Source of the DNA: CAYSBA01 sp964429075 [NCBI: uncultured bacterium]
Lineage (GTDB): Bacteria > CAYSBA01
Direction: 5' to 3'
Length of the DNA stretch: 6,031 nt
NCBI GenBank assembly: GCA_964429075.1
Contig: CAYSBA010000093.1
Span: forward strand, 1-6,031
In this document: positions 1 to 6,014 of the stretch, in pieces
Numbering within the stretch: position 1 is the stretch's first letter
Layout: every line of letters begins with the position of its first letter
The notes under the pieces: model-generated
Database searches by the model: none
The model's input: the letters and a program-made list of their open reading frames with translations, nothing else
Told to the model about the DNA's origin: nothing
Position numbers and translations under genes: made by a program

Positions 1-952
1 ATTCTATATAGGGTTGATCTGATGATGTTACCATATGAGTCCCCACACCAAATGAATCTATTGGAGCACCCTTTTTAATAAGATCCTGTATCCTATACTC
101 ATCAAGGTCACCGCTTGCAATTATCCCTACACTATCAAGACCAGATTCGTTAAGGATTTTCCTTACTTGTTTAGACAACCTCACCAAATCACCGCTGTCT
201 ATCCTTATCGCCTTTACCTGTAAGCCAGATTTTACAAGTCTATGGGTTGCCTTTATTACATCATATGTGTCAAGTAAAAAAACTGTATTTTCAGGAAAAT
301 ATGTTCGATATACCTTTATTGCTTCTATTTCATCATCAAAAGACATTATCCACGAATGGGCAATTGTCCCAACCGTAGGAATATTAAACAACATCCCGGC
401 TTCTGTATTTGATGTTGCAACACACCCTCCGATGTAACATGCCTTTGCTGCACTAAGACCAGCTTTGTAGCCATGTGCCCTTCTGGTACCGAAGTCAACT
501 ACAGGTCTTGATCCAGCGGCAAGGACTACACGAGAAGCCTTTGTGGCTATCATAGTTTGAAAGGTAATCGTGGTAAGGAAGTATGTCTCAAGTATCTGAG
601 CCTCTGCAATAGGCGCCACCACCTGAACAACAGGAGTCTCCTGAAAGATTATACTACCCTCTCTGACTGCTCTTATATCCCCTGAAAATCTAAAATCCTT
701 CAGCCATCTAAAAAAGGTATCGTCTACATCTTTAAAATAGGGATGTCTTTTTAGAAATTCTATCTCTTCTTTACCAAATTGCAGATTCAACGCATAACTT
801 ATTACATCTTCAATCCCACATGCAATCAGGTATCCCCTATTCTTTGGCAAATTTCTGAAAAAGAGTTCAAAAGCAGCATAATGATTCCTTCCTGAACAGA
901 CATATCCAGCTGCCATTGTCAACTGATATAGATCTGTAGAGAGTCCTCCCAT
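1..952 (-). CDS. pncB: Nicotinate phosphoribosyltransferase, N-terminal 317 residues (C-terminus beyond the left edge)
   Basis: Cytoplasmic NAD-salvage enzyme (Preiss-Handler pathway): it joins nicotinate to PRPP, with ATP hydrolysis, to give nicotinate mononucleotide. The reading frame runs unbroken to the edge, the last whole codon being at 2-4. Family blocks visible in order: STDLYQLTMA near residues 5-14, IATKASRV about 135-142, DFGTRRAHG 153-161, YIGG...TSN 173-182, VGTIAHS 194-200 (His199 corresponds to the phosphorylated histidine, His213 of the human enzyme), LLDTYD 226-231, IDSGDL 251-256, and ASGDLDEY 279-286 with FGVGT 301-305 near the phosphate-binding region. Full-length relatives have about 390-490 residues, so a substantial C-terminal part is missing only because the window ends. 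The ATG at 952 is chosen because residues 1-14 match the usual family N-terminus. No Shine-Dalgarno precedes it. The upstream stop (TAG, 954-956) lies one base before the ATG, so coupled translation is likely. Family assignment is very secure; residue roles are by analogy with known family members. Confidence 0.96.
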   Translation of the reverse strand, partial: MGGLSTDLYQLTMAAGYVCSGRNHYAAFELFFRNLPKNRGYLIACGIEDVISYALNLQFGKEEIEFLKRHPYFKDVDDTFFRWLKDFRFSGDIRAVREGSIIFQETPVVQVVAPIAEAQILETYFLTTITFQTMIATKASRVVLAAGSRPVVDFGTRRAHGYKAGLSAAKACYIGGCVATSNTEAGMLFNIPTVGTIAHSWIMSFDDEIEAIKVYRTYFPENTVFLLDTYDVIKATHRLVKSGLQVKAIRIDSGDLVRLSKQVRKILNESGLDSVGIIASGDLDEYRIQDLIKKGAPIDSFGVGTHMVTSSDQPYIE

Positions 953-956
953 ACTA
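950..956 (-). promoter_or_regulatory. Stop-start coupling site TAG-T-ATG between the Ig-like lipoprotein and pncB
   Basis: The TAG of the Ig-like lipoprotein (954-956) and the ATG of pncB (950-952) are separated by a single base. No Shine-Dalgarno is visible upstream of this ATG, so re-initiation by the terminating ribosome is the likely way pncB is translated. Confidence 0.6.
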
Positions 957-1328
957 ATCTGGTGTAATCTTTATCTCTAAATAATTATCACTGGAGGGAT
1001 AGCGCGCAGTTAGACCGGATCTGTCTGTGGCCAGTATATAGAAAAAAAGATCATCTTTTTCAAAAAAGGGACCGAGATTTATAAAATAACCACTGGTTGC
1101 TGTATTGTTCATATCAAGTCCATGAAAGACATCGTCTTTCTTTAATTTGTAAAAGAGCTTTACACTATCTATGTTATCATCATCTATCTGTGCATCGATC
1201 TCTATGGATACACCCCTTTCAAGAACAAAGGCTGAATAACTGACACCAAGGATAATAGGTGCCTTACCACCACATGAAAGTACAATACAGCCAAGAATTA
1301 AAGGCAGATACAGAAGCCTGAAATACAT
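954..1328 (-). CDS. Small lipoprotein with a single Ig/fibronectin-like domain
   Basis: Predicted 124-residue extracytoplasmic lipoprotein of unknown function. Residues 1-19 form a signal peptide: Arg4, a hydrophobic core, then V-L-S-C with Cys19 as the likely lipidated residue. Cys14 (I-L-G-C) is a second candidate, but it is followed by more hydrophobic residues. Gly at +2 gives no inner-membrane retention signal. Residues about 24-124 look like one beta-sandwich of the Ig/FN3 type seen in bacterial surface proteins: a 'DSVKLFYKL' strand (54-62), a central 'GYFINLG' strand (80-86), then 'DLFFYILATDRSG' (93-105), matching the common pattern 'v.Yyi.A.D.aG'. I chose the ATG at 1328. A GTG at 1361 would extend the N-terminus by 11 polar residues and spoil the signal peptide. 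The start lies inside the end of the upstream Cys-rich gene (31-base overlap, different frame), and the stop is one base before pncB. The gene is real; its binding partner or ligand cannot be read from sequence. Confidence 0.8.
   Translation of the reverse strand: MYFRLLYLPLILGCIVLSCGGKAPIILGVSYSAFVLERGVSIEIDAQIDDDNIDSVKLFYKLKKDDVFHGLDMNNTATSGYFINLGPFFEKDDLFFYILATDRSGLTARYPSSDNYLEIKITPD
1298..1328 (-). other. 31-base overlap of the Cys-rich and Ig-like lipoprotein genes
   Basis: The last ten codons and stop of the Cys-rich gene (ending G-x-C-I-C-L, TAA at 1298-1300) encode, in another frame, the first ten residues of the Ig-like lipoprotein signal peptide. Only a weak GGA lies upstream of the ATG at 1328, so coupled translation is likely. 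The complete repeat unit on one side and the complete signal peptide on the other argue that these are two genes rather than one broken by a frameshift. Confidence 0.7.
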
Positions 1329-1900
1329 TGCCCTGTTCCACAATCTAAAGGGGTCTGACACTGTGAGAGCATTGTACAGTTGTTTTGTCCACCACCATTA
1401 CCCGGTATATTGCAGATACATAAACCAAAAAGACAACTCATCCCTCCACAATCTGCATCACTTATGCATGGAGTAAGATTTGTACACTGTGAGTTATTTG
1501 AGTTGCAAATGCAGATGCCAAAAGTACACCTGCCATTATAACAATCAGTATCGCTACTGCACTGTTTAAAATTCTGACATGAAGGCGGTTCAGCACATTT
1601 ACCATCCACGCAGATCCTTGATCCATCACAATCTCTATCCCCTCTGCAACCCTCGATGCAGCTACCATCCTCACATATATATTCTATCTGACAATCCTGG
1701 TCATATTCGCATTCACATTCAACTTTGCCGCAAGGATTTGCTGCTACACATTTACCGTTATCACATCTTTCCCAAACAAAACAGTCATTATCCACAACAC
1801 ATTCTGGTGTAACATTTTCATCACCGTCCTGGTAAAGTGTTCGTGAACATCCTGTTAATGAAAAAATAAAGATTGCGATGTAAAAAACAAACAATTTCAT
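1298..1900 (-). CDS. Cysteine-rich repeat lipoprotein
   Basis: Predicted 200-residue lipoprotein of unknown function. Residues 1-18 are a strong signal peptide (Lys2, Phe/Ile-rich core, lipobox L-T-G-C18); Ser at +2 fits export to the outer membrane in Gram-negative bacteria. The mature part has 32 cysteines, all in regular repeats. Three units (from Cys34, Cys64 and Cys85) follow C-x5-C-x5-C-x4-C with the style 'C..D.DC.....C..GxC'. Three further units (from Cys108, Cys139 and Cys175) follow C-x5-C-x5-C-x4-C-x4-C-x-C and end in 'G-x-C-I-C'. Cys57 and Cys62 lie between units 1 and 2. The even count suggests full disulfide pairing outside the cytoplasm. Similar Cys-repeat lipoproteins are common in Myxococcota. 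The start at ATG 1900 gives the signal peptide; the frame can be extended to a TTG at 1981, but that adds 27 residues unlike any signal. No Shine-Dalgarno precedes 1900. The gene lies 110 bases after the large lipoprotein and overlaps the next gene by 31 bases. Confidence 0.87.
   Translation of the reverse strand: MKLFVFYIAIFIFSLTGCSRTLYQDGDENVTPECVVDNDCFVWERCDNGKCVAANPCGKVECECEYDQDCQIEYICEDGSCIEGCRGDRDCDGSRICVDGKCAEPPSCQNFKQCSSDTDCYNGRCTFGICICNSNNSQCTNLTPCISDADCGGMSCLFGLCICNIPGNGGGQNNCTMLSQCQTPLDCGTGQCISGFCICL
1304..1801 (-). repeat. Coding array of two classes of Cys repeat
   Basis: Residues 34-199 of the Cys-rich lipoprotein. Class A, three copies starting at Cys34, Cys64 and Cys85, has spacing C-x5-C-x5-C-x4-C. 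Class B, three copies starting at Cys108, Cys139 and Cys175, has spacing C-x5-C-x5-C-x4-C-x4-C-x-C. Spacing is exact in every copy, while the residues between are largely different, so selection appears to act on cysteine geometry. The linker between the last two class B units is longer and Gly-rich (PGNGGG, residues 166-171). Confidence 0.9.
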
Positions 1901-1906
1901 GATAAT

Positions 1907-1935
1907 GGGATAACACTCTGCCAGATTTGTGTCAA
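1907..1935 (-). promoter_or_regulatory. Candidate internal promoter at the Cys-rich lipoprotein start
   Basis: On the minus strand a perfect TTGACA (1930-1935) is followed after exactly 17 bases by TATCCC (1907-1912), a poor -10 box with three of six matches. The ATG begins six bases later at 1900, so a transcript from here would start at or next to the start codon. The gene has no Shine-Dalgarno sequence, which fits leaderless translation. The gap between genes, 1901-2010, otherwise shows no hairpin-plus-T-run terminator. Confidence 0.35.
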
Positions 1936-2010
1936 ACTGCAAAATATCTCTCTTTATTGAACCCCATACAAAATTGAACAAAGAGTTGTCACAAAATCAG
2001 GATTTCTTTC

Positions 2011-5000
2011 TTAAAAGCTATTACATTCTGCATTCTGTCCTCTGACAATATTGTATTTCTGCCAGTGAGGAACTTCATGTCTTGGCACAGTGCCATTTTC
2101 CTCAATGTTGGTAATGTGATAATCATGCTGATTCCAGATCTTTCTGGCCTTTACCCAATTGTTGTCTGAGTTCCCAAGTACCATTATTCCACCAGGACTT
2201 GTCCTAGAATTAACTGCCACAACAATCTCTGCCCTGTTATCTCCATCAACATCTGCAACCACCGGTATCTCCCAGCCTGTTACAGATGGCCTGCCCTTTT
2301 CGTAGATCTTTGTCCCATCAGTACCTCTAAATATGTATACAGTACCTTCATCTGCAAAGACAACATCATAACAACCATCACCCTCAAAATCAAAAACCGA
2401 TGGTACCGCAGAACCTGTCATGTCGCTAATATTTGCCTCCCACATAACAGTAAGGTCAGAATCGTAGGCAACAAGTTTATCCTCTGCTGGGACAACTATC
2501 TCAGCCTGGCCATCACAATCAAGGTCTCCTGCAGCCATCTCAACTACAAGAATTGTATCATCTGTGGTATTTACACGGATAGGTCCCTGTCTCAGGGTGC
2601 CATCGTGTTCCAGGACCCATATCTCAGAACCATCTTCTTTTCCTATATTAACAACAACCTCTGGATATGGATCATCATTTCCGTCAAGGTCCACCACCAT
2701 TGGCATACCTCCGTTCGGCACTTCTGATGCATCCCAGTACAAAACCCCATTGTAACGATAGGCTCTTGCACCAACAATGACCTCTGGTCTTCCGTCAAGA
2801 TCAAGATCAGCTACTGTAGACATTGCACCATGACCTGTGTTTGCACGCTGAGGATCATCACCCTTCCACCATAGTGTTCCATCGTTTCTATACACATGAT
2901 CTCCAAGAATGATTTCAGGTTTACCATCTCCATCAAGATCGGCAATAGACATAGCACTTGCATCTTCTATTTCAGTCTGTGGCCGTGTCCAAGGATCACT
3001 CTCCCATTTCAGGGTTCCATCATTCTCAAAGGCCAGCAAATTCCCAGACACATAATGACCCTGCATACCCATAGGACCTGTTCCCGGATTATCAACTAAT
3101 TTTTCTGCAATTATCTCAGGCCTGTTATCTCCATCTATATCTGCAACAGCAAGCTGGTTTTCACTGTTGATCGCCATATCTGGCAGCAGGTTTATTGTAT
3201 AATGTTCGTGACCATCATCACCACTCACAACTCTAATTACAGCAGGAATAGGGGTAGCTGCATCTGTAGAACTTACATTAACACTTTTACATGTAGAAAA
3301 GATGACATCGGGTATATCATTATGATCTATTGCTCCATCACCGTTGTCATCTGTCATCTGTGCAACAATAGGAGTCATCCACACCTGATTATAATCTGGT
3401 AAGACAGATGTGGAGTTCTGGTTCCAGATCCATTCTACCATCGGGTTGAAGGTCTGCGGTGTTATACATTCAGGGATATTTGTAGTTGCAGATATAGCAC
3501 TTGCATTCAGTGTAATTTCGTCTGTTTCATCACCACAGCCACTACTTTTTACCACCACCTTACCACTATCCTGCCCCTGATCAGCTGGTGCGTATGTAAC
3601 ATCAATAATAAATGAATCTCCTGTTTGCAATGTAACAGGCAGGCTGTCGAAGTTTAACGTAAATTCTGTTGAACTGTTTGGAGCAAGATCGATTGAGTCG
3701 ATCCTCTTTGCATCAAGCCCTATGTTTTCACAGATTGTTCTCTTTGTGCTTGAACTGCCTGCATAGATATTATAAAAAGTAAGTGCATTGGGTGCACATC
3801 TTAATCCACATTGTGCAGCGCCTTTTCCAGTAAGCTTTACCATAGTAGTCCCCTGTGTAGGATCACTGCTTGTAATCTTTAACCATCCTTCATATTCAAT
3901 ATAATCCTGAGGTGCAAAAGATAATTCCACAGTAACGCTATCTCCAGGAGTAAGTGTTACCGGTGATTGAGGTATCGTTGCAAAACCAAATGGAGGAGAG
4001 CTACCATTTGAAAAATCATAGGAATTTACAACAAGGTTATCAGTACCACAGTTGATTACAAGCAGATTATCTGTTGCAGTACTACCAACAAGTACAGCAC
4101 CAAAATCAACCTGTTGTGGAGATACACATATCTTTGGACCCTTACCCTTACCGGTAATATCTACAACAGTGTTCAGGCTGCTGAACACTGGATTTCCCTC
4201 ATAGATCTCAAGCTGGGCATCCCTTGTACCAACATTCTGAGGTCTGAAAGAGATATCAAGAAAGAAGCTCGAACCAGGTGAAACCGTAATTGTATTGAAA
4301 TTTGAAGGAAGCTGACCTGGATCTGTAAAGAAATAGTCTGGATCAGAACTATCTGAAAACTGTATTTTGGGTATCTCACAATCATCTCCACCATAATTGG
4401 TAAAAGTAACCCTCTTCATTACCGTATTACCAAGTGCGACAAGACCAAAATCAACAGGGGCTGTATCTGCCTCAAGGTAGCATGTATTGCCTACATCGAT
4501 TGGACTTCCCTGAAGTACAACCTCTATATCTGGCTCAAGTGGGTCGTTGGATGTAACATGTATGCTTGAGCTATCTGGTGAAGATGGGCTGGCTCCATTC
4601 TGATTGGGGCTGTAGGTTGCAGTAACCTGATAACTCACACCAGGATTGATTGTGACAGGGCCTGGAAGGCCACTAATAGCAAACTCATTGTCTGGATCTG
4701 GATCCGGATCTGATACAGTTACATCTTCACACGGTTCTGTCCCCACATTCACAAGATAGATTGTCTTGCTTTTACTGCGTCCAAAGGCAACAGCTCCAAA
4801 ATTCACCACCCTTGGCTGAACATCAAGATCGCAAGAAGGACCGAGAATACCTTCTCCTCTCAGGGTAAGCCATCCGTTGCTTGACTCAGGATCATTAGTG
4901 GTCAGATAGAGCCTTGCCTCATCAACGCCAAGATCAGATGGTGAATATGTGAGTTCTGTTGTAAGTTCTTCACCAGGTTGTAAAGTCACAGGTATCGAAG

Positions 5001-5937
5001 GTGGCGATGGAATCCCGAATTCACCAGTTGAATCCTGAAGTTCGAAACGACTTACTTCAAGTGGTTCTTCACCACAGTTGGTTATTTTCATCTGCATAGT
5101 CTTTGTAGAACCAATCTCTACCTCTCCAAAATCTATTGTTGGCGGGATTGGATCTATACATGCCTTTGGGATGTGGAGTCTACCTTCAACAACCACTTCC
5201 ACCAGATACTCATCTGGATCATTACTTTCTATCCTTAGTGTTGTCTTTTCAAAATTGTAGTCAACAGGTTTAAATCTTATTTGAAAACTTTTGCTATCAC
5301 CTGGAGCAATGACAGATTGTGGGAAGGGCTCTGGATTCATTGTCAACTCTGAGCTTGTGCCCTCAGATCTACTAAATTCATTTACGTTAAGGTCCAGCGT
5401 GGCATCTTTGCTATTTTTGACATAAAAATCAAGACTGCCCTCATCTCCAACATCGCTAACCATAATAGTTGCCTTTAACACCTCGCCTGGGACATTACAT
5501 ACCTCACCATCATCGCCAATGTAACACACCTCTATGTCGGGAATCTTACAGTTTCCACACAGTGCAATCTCGAACCTCTGATCACCATTTTCAGATTCAA
5601 TAACAAGGGTATCCTGAACTTTTGAAAGATCGTCTGGTGTAAAGATTACCCTTAAATAAACTGTAGTTCCTGCCTTTATAGTTTGAGATATTGGATCTAT
5701 TGTGAATCTTTTGTCATTATTTTTTAATTTTGGGGTCGTTATCTTTCCATCCTTCATGCCCACATTCTTTATAGTTATCATCTTATCTTCACTGGCACCA
5801 ATCTTTGTGGGGCCAAAGTCAAGCTCTTTTGGTGTGACCTCTAACTTAAACTCCACCTGACCCAATGGGTCGTCACCACACTTACAACCGATTAGTGTAA
5901 AACTAACAAGAAAGGCAGCCAACAAAAATCTTTTCAT
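2011..5937 (-). CDS. Giant lipoprotein: ASH/HYDIN-like domain array plus FG-GAP/VCBS beta-propeller
   Basis: 1308-residue predicted surface or periplasmic lipoprotein. Residues 1-18 are a signal peptide with lipobox L-I-G-C18. Residues about 31-815 hold seven ASH/'choice-of-anchor D'-type beta-sandwiches (about 31-128, 129-255, 259-364, 369-477, 486-598, 603-706, 710-815). Each typically opens with 'xDFGxVxxGxxxxxxxxxxNxG' and later has 'xxPGxxxxxxxxYxP'. The second is divergent, and the seventh has FY in place of FG. Residues 823-860 (EWIWNQ, 835-840; QVWMTP, 851-856) lead into a propeller with Ca-binding-like Asp loops at about 863-878, 932-942, 999-1009, 1043-1053, 1082-1094, 1137-1147, 1182-1192 and 1228-1238. 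The C-terminus has the IWNQHDYHITN block (1267-1277). No catalytic motif was found, so a structural, adhesive or ligand-binding role is inferred. The ATG at 5937 has a good AGGAG seven bases upstream. It is first of four co-directional genes in this window. Architecture is secure; function is unknown. Confidence 0.93.
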   Translation of the reverse strand: MKRFLLAAFLVSFTLIGCKCGDDPLGQVEFKLEVTPKELDFGPTKIGASEDKMITIKNVGMKDGKITTPKLKNNDKRFTIDPISQTIKAGTTVYLRVIFTPDDLSKVQDTLVIESENGDQRFEIALCGNCKIPDIEVCYIGDDGEVCNVPGEVLKATIMVSDVGDEGSLDFYVKNSKDATLDLNVNEFSRSEGTSSELTMNPEPFPQSVIAPGDSKSFQIRFKPVDYNFEKTTLRIESNDPDEYLVEVVVEGRLHIPKACIDPIPPTIDFGEVEIGSTKTMQMKITNCGEEPLEVSRFELQDSTGEFGIPSPPSIPVTLQPGEELTTELTYSPSDLGVDEARLYLTTNDPESSNGWLTLRGEGILGPSCDLDVQPRVVNFGAVAFGRSKSKTIYLVNVGTEPCEDVTVSDPDPDPDNEFAISGLPGPVTINPGVSYQVTATYSPNQNGASPSSPDSSSIHVTSNDPLEPDIEVVLQGSPIDVGNTCYLEADTAPVDFGLVALGNTVMKRVTFTNYGGDDCEIPKIQFSDSSDPDYFFTDPGQLPSNFNTITVSPGSSFFLDISFRPQNVGTRDAQLEIYEGNPVFSSLNTVVDITGKGKGPKICVSPQQVDFGAVLVGSTATDNLLVINCGTDNLVVNSYDFSNGSSPPFGFATIPQSPVTLTPGDSVTVELSFAPQDYIEYEGWLKITSSDPTQGTTMVKLTGKGAAQCGLRCAPNALTFYNIYAGSSSTKRTICENIGLDAKRIDSIDLAPNSSTEFTLNFDSLPVTLQTGDSFIIDVTYAPADQGQDSGKVVVKSSGCGDETDEITLNASAISATTNIPECITPQTFNPMVEWIWNQNSTSVLPDYNQVWMTPIVAQMTDDNGDGAIDHNDIPDVIFSTCKSVNVSSTDAATPIPAVIRVVSGDDGHEHYTINLLPDMAINSENQLAVADIDGDNRPEIIAEKLVDNPGTGPMGMQGHYVSGNLLAFENDGTLKWESDPWTRPQTEIEDASAMSIADLDGDGKPEIILGDHVYRNDGTLWWKGDDPQRANTGHGAMSTVADLDLDGRPEVIVGARAYRYNGVLYWDASEVPNGGMPMVVDLDGNDDPYPEVVVNIGKEDGSEIWVLEHDGTLRQGPIRVNTTDDTILVVEMAAGDLDCDGQAEIVVPAEDKLVAYDSDLTVMWEANISDMTGSAVPSVFDFEGDGCYDVVFADEGTVYIFRGTDGTKIYEKGRPSVTGWEIPVVADVDGDNRAEIVVAVNSRTSPGGIMVLGNSDNNWVKARKIWNQHDYHITNIEENGTVPRHEVPHWQKYNIVRGQNAECNSF
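2218..3351 (-). repeat. Coding array of FG-GAP/VCBS propeller blades
   Basis: Residues about 863-1240 of the large lipoprotein contain eight Asp-rich loops. The core of most is [AVG]-D-[LIV]-D-x-D-x-x-x-E-[IV]; examples are ADIDGDNRPEI (932-942), ADLDGDGKPEI (999-1009), ADLDLDGRPEV (1043-1053) and ADVDGDNRAEI (1228-1238). The first, DDNGDGAIDHNDIPDV (863-878), is a longer EF-hand-like version. Such loops bind calcium in integrin-alpha-like propellers. Between loops lie short 'YRNDGTLWW' or 'YRYNGVLYW' strands (1016-1024, 1060-1068). The number of blades (seven or eight) cannot be fixed from sequence alone. Confidence 0.85.
3493..5847 (-). repeat. Coding array of seven ASH/choice-of-anchor-D-type domains
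   Basis: Residues about 31-815 of the large lipoprotein are seven beta-sandwich modules of roughly 100-125 residues. The opening motif is seen as LDFGPTKIG (39-47), IDFGEVEIG (268-276), VNFGAVAFG (378-386), VDFGLVALG (495-503), VDFGAVLVG (610-618) and the decayed LTFYNIYAG (719-727). The second motif is seen as AGTTVYLRVIFTP (89-101), PGDSKSFQIRFKP (212-224), PGEELTTELTYSP (321-333), PGVSYQVTATYSP (432-444), PGSSFFLDISFRP (554-566), PGDSVTVELSFAP (664-676) and TGDSFIIDVTYAP (772-784). Domains often end in 'GxG', which probably forms the linker. The copies are diverged, so this is protein-level repetition, not a DNA tandem repeat. Confidence 0.88.
4694..4711. repeat. Three-copy hexanucleotide repeat (GGATCY) coding for an Asp-Pro run
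   Basis: Three adjacent copies of GGATCT/GGATCC encode the S-D-P-D-P-D-P-D stretch (residues 409-416) of the large lipoprotein, within the fourth ASH domain. The unit of six keeps the reading frame, so gain or loss of copies would only change loop length. Confidence 0.65.
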
Positions 5938-5944
5938 AAGGTTG

Positions 5945-5949
5945 CTCCT
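5945..5949 (-). promoter_or_regulatory. Shine-Dalgarno site of the large lipoprotein gene
   Basis: The minus strand reads AGGAG, followed by seven bases and the ATG at 5937. This fixes the start of the large lipoprotein. It is the only strong ribosome-binding site in front of any of the four genes. Confidence 0.85.
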
Positions 5950-5983
5950 GTTAAAATTTTATAAAGGATTAATTAAATCAATA

Positions 5984-6014
5984 ATAGTAGAAATTAATTT
6001 TAAAAAAAAATCAA
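5984..6014 (-). promoter_or_regulatory. Weak candidate promoter upstream of the four-gene unit
   Basis: On the minus strand TTGATT (6009-6014) is followed, 19 bases on, by TACTAT (5984-5989); a TATTAT overlaps at 5981-5986 with a longer spacer. The whole leader (5938-6031) is very AT-rich, so such boxes can occur by chance and the spacing is not ideal. Nothing else coding is seen in these 94 bases. The real promoter could also lie beyond the window. Confidence 0.25.

Noticed and set aside
1329-1361. GTG start of the Ig-like lipoprotein at 1361
   Set aside because: It puts 11 polar residues before the signal peptide and lengthens the overlap; the ATG at 1328 gives a normal lipoprotein leader.
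1462-1674. Minus-strand open frame of 70 codons inside the Cys-rich gene
   Set aside because: It lies wholly within the Cys-rich lipoprotein in another frame and has no signal, motif or ribosome-binding site; the Cys spacing proves which frame is used.
1579-1812. Plus-strand open frame opposite the Cys-rich gene
   Set aside because: His/Tyr-rich composition is what the complement of Cys-, Asp- and Gly-rich codons gives; no supporting feature.
954-1900. The two small lipoprotein genes as one gene split by a frameshift
   Set aside because: The upstream protein ends right after a complete Cys repeat and the downstream one begins with its own signal peptide and lipobox, so both are intact.
1901-1981. 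N-terminal extension of the Cys-rich protein from a TTG at 1981
   Set aside because: It adds 27 residues that would bury the strong signal peptide starting at ATG 1900.
1901-2010. Terminator between the large and the Cys-rich genes
   Set aside because: No GC-rich hairpin followed by a T run is visible on the minus strand.
2564-3402. Three plus-strand open frames (2564-2755, 2896-3099, 3202-3402) opposite the propeller
   Set aside because: They are complements of the repeated Asp-Gly-Asp coding loops, with no domain or ribosome-binding site; the minus-strand protein is fully explained.
4173-5260. Short open frames at 4173-4394 (minus) and 5078-5260 (plus) within the ASH array
   Set aside because: Shadows of the large lipoprotein in other frames; low-complexity translations without motifs.
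3493-5847. Tandem DNA repeat or CRISPR-like array in the long repetitive gene
   Set aside because: Repetition is at protein level with diverged DNA; no short identical repeats with regular spacers.
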